This document shows, one piece after another, positions 5,201 through 5,997 of a stretch of 5,997 nucleotides of DNA. The position numbers and the translations under genes are program-made. Below the pieces are notes generated by a model. The model ran no database searches and was not told where the DNA came from. It saw only the letters and a program-made list of their open reading frames with translations. The stretch comes from Lentisphaerota bacterium (lineage in GTDB: Bacteria; Verrucomicrobiota; Lentisphaeria; Oligosphaerales; Oligosphaeraceae), in NCBI GenBank assembly GCA_012800625.1, contig JAAZIY010000276.1, positions 1 to 5,997 on the forward strand, in the 5' to 3' direction. How positions within the stretch are numbered: position 1 is the first letter of the stretch; each line of letters opens with the position of its first letter.

Positions 5201-5932
5201 ATGTCGCGTGCGGATAAACGCAGTAATGATGAAATGCGCCCGGTTTCTTTTCAGGCTGACTTCCAGCTGCATCCGGCTGCCTCGGTCTTGGCCGTTTTTG
5301 GGCACACCCGGGTGCTTTGTTCGGTCAGTGTGAGCCACTCTTTGCCGCGCTGGCGTAAGGAGCAAGGACTGCCTGGCGGCTGGCTGACCGCCGAATATCA
5401 GATGCTGCCGGGCGCCACCCATGAGCGCAGCGAACGCGAGGTCAGCCGCGGCAAGCTCTCAGGACGCTCCGCTGAAATCCAGCGCCTGATTGGCCGGAGC
5501 CTGCGTGCGGTGCTGGAGCTGGCAAAGCTGCCTGAAATTACCATGCATGTAGACTGCGACGTGATTGACGCTGACGGCGGCACGCGCTGCGCCGCCATCA
5601 GCGGCGCCGGCCTGGCCCTGGAACTGGCCTGTAGACGCCTGCAGAAACAAGGCGTTTTGTCCCAGTGGCCTCTGCGTGAGCGCGTTGCCGCGGTGAGTGT
5701 GGGACTGCTGCAGGGCGAAGCGATGCTGGACCTGTGCTACGAAGAGGACGCCGCCGCCGACGTGGATATGAATGTGGTGATGTGCAGTGACGACCGTTTG
5801 GTCGAATTGCAAGGCAGTGGCGAGGAGGCTAGCTTCAGTGAGGAGGAGCTGGCAAAAATGCTGCAGCTGGCAAAAAAAGGCCTGCGCCAGATTCTTGCCG
5901 CCGGCGAGGAATTGCTCGCAAAGGCAAACTAG
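5201..5932 (+). CDS. rph: Ribonuclease PH
   Basis: The protein has 243 residues, close to the usual RNase PH length. The enzyme is a phosphate-dependent 3'-to-5' exoribonuclease and nucleotidyltransferase (EC 2.7.7.56) that trims the 3' ends of tRNA precursors in the cytoplasm, acting as a ring of six subunits. The family pattern runs through the whole chain: RSNDEMRPV near the start, FGHTRVLCSVSV (33-44), GGWLTAEYQMLP (59-70), SGRSAEIQRLIGRSLRA (87-103, R89 in the phosphate-binding region), VDCDVIDADGGTR (117-129, R129), VAAVSVGL (162-169) and the acidic DLCYEEDAAADVDMNVVM (177-194). Family members usually have LPRST-x-x-R after AEYxM; here it is LPGATHER, with Gly replacing the first arginine (residue 71). 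I chose ATG 5201, with GGAG 8 bases upstream; the frame is open to 5126 but the extra 25 residues are unlike the family. It is divergent from the lipoprotein operon. Confidence 0.96.
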   Translation: MSRADKRSNDEMRPVSFQADFQLHPAASVLAVFGHTRVLCSVSVSHSLPRWRKEQGLPGGWLTAEYQMLPGATHERSEREVSRGKLSGRSAEIQRLIGRSLRAVLELAKLPEITMHVDCDVIDADGGTRCAAISGAGLALELACRRLQKQGVLSQWPLRERVAAVSVGLLQGEAMLDLCYEEDAAADVDMNVVMCSDDRLVELQGSGEEASFSEEELAKMLQLAKKGLRQILAAGEELLAKAN

Positions 5933-5954
5933 CCGCCGCCCAAAAAGCTGATTT

Positions 5955-5997
5955 GGACACGAAGGCACACGAAGGGGGAGGACACTAAGGGGCACGA
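5955..5997 (+). repeat. G-rich dispersed repeat, copy 2 (runs off the window)
   Basis: This is the plus-strand counterpart of the repeat at 2781-2828. It reads GGACACGAAGGCACAC, then GAAGGGGGAGGACACTAAG, then GGGCACGA at the edge. Against copy 1 the G-run is one base shorter and one ACACGAAG has become ACACTAAG. It starts 22 bases after the rph stop codon, on the rph sense strand, which is the same placement copy 1 has to the isomerase gene. The two copies are thus inverted relative to each other and flank the block 2829-5954. Its full length is unknown. Confidence 0.72.

Overview
The window reads as chromosomal DNA of a Gram-negative (diderm) bacterium. It holds five complete protein genes, one gene cut by the left edge, a relic of a type IV prepilin gene, and two copies of a G-rich dispersed repeat. 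There are no RNA genes, transposases, CRISPR arrays or phage genes. Diderm architecture is suggested by a SurA/PpiC-type periplasmic isomerase whose start overlaps the end of a predicted lipoprotein gene. The lineage is less certain. The relic at 1302-1403 reads close to the prepilin N-terminus (FTLIELLVVIAII, then SILASM, then LKKAR) that is abundant in the Planctomycetota-Verrucomicrobiota-Lentisphaerota group. This hints at that group, Lentisphaerota above all, but it is inference from a remembered motif.

Left part (1-1533). The 5' end of a minus-strand gene for a probable membrane protein (1-191) is followed by a 186-base gap. Next comes a minus-strand histidine phosphatase of the phosphoglycerate-mutase-like superfamily (378-1058). 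A 475-base divergent intergenic region (1059-1533) holds the prepilin relic and a strong nested inverted repeat that would lie in the leader of the next gene.

Middle (1534-2846). A plus-strand FAD-dependent oxidoreductase (1534-2733) converges on the minus-strand pair. The 113 bases between them hold a perfect 8-bp hairpin and the first copy of the G-rich repeat.

Right part (2847-5997). A two-gene minus-strand operon runs from a TPR-like lipoprotein (4996-3911) into a signal-peptide-bearing parvulin isomerase (3914-2847), with an ATGA start/stop overlap. It points to envelope protein folding. RNase PH (rph, 5201-5932) is transcribed divergently from it across a 204-base region with several short hairpins and a perfect TATAAT. 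A second copy of the G-rich repeat starts just after rph and runs off the right edge.

The genes do not form one pathway. RNase PH is housekeeping, the lipoprotein and isomerase are probably envelope maintenance, and the phosphatase and oxidoreductase have no assignable substrate. I see no complete new defence or mobile system. The most interesting items are the prepilin relic, the strand-oriented repeat found just past gene ends, and the structured leader of the oxidoreductase gene.
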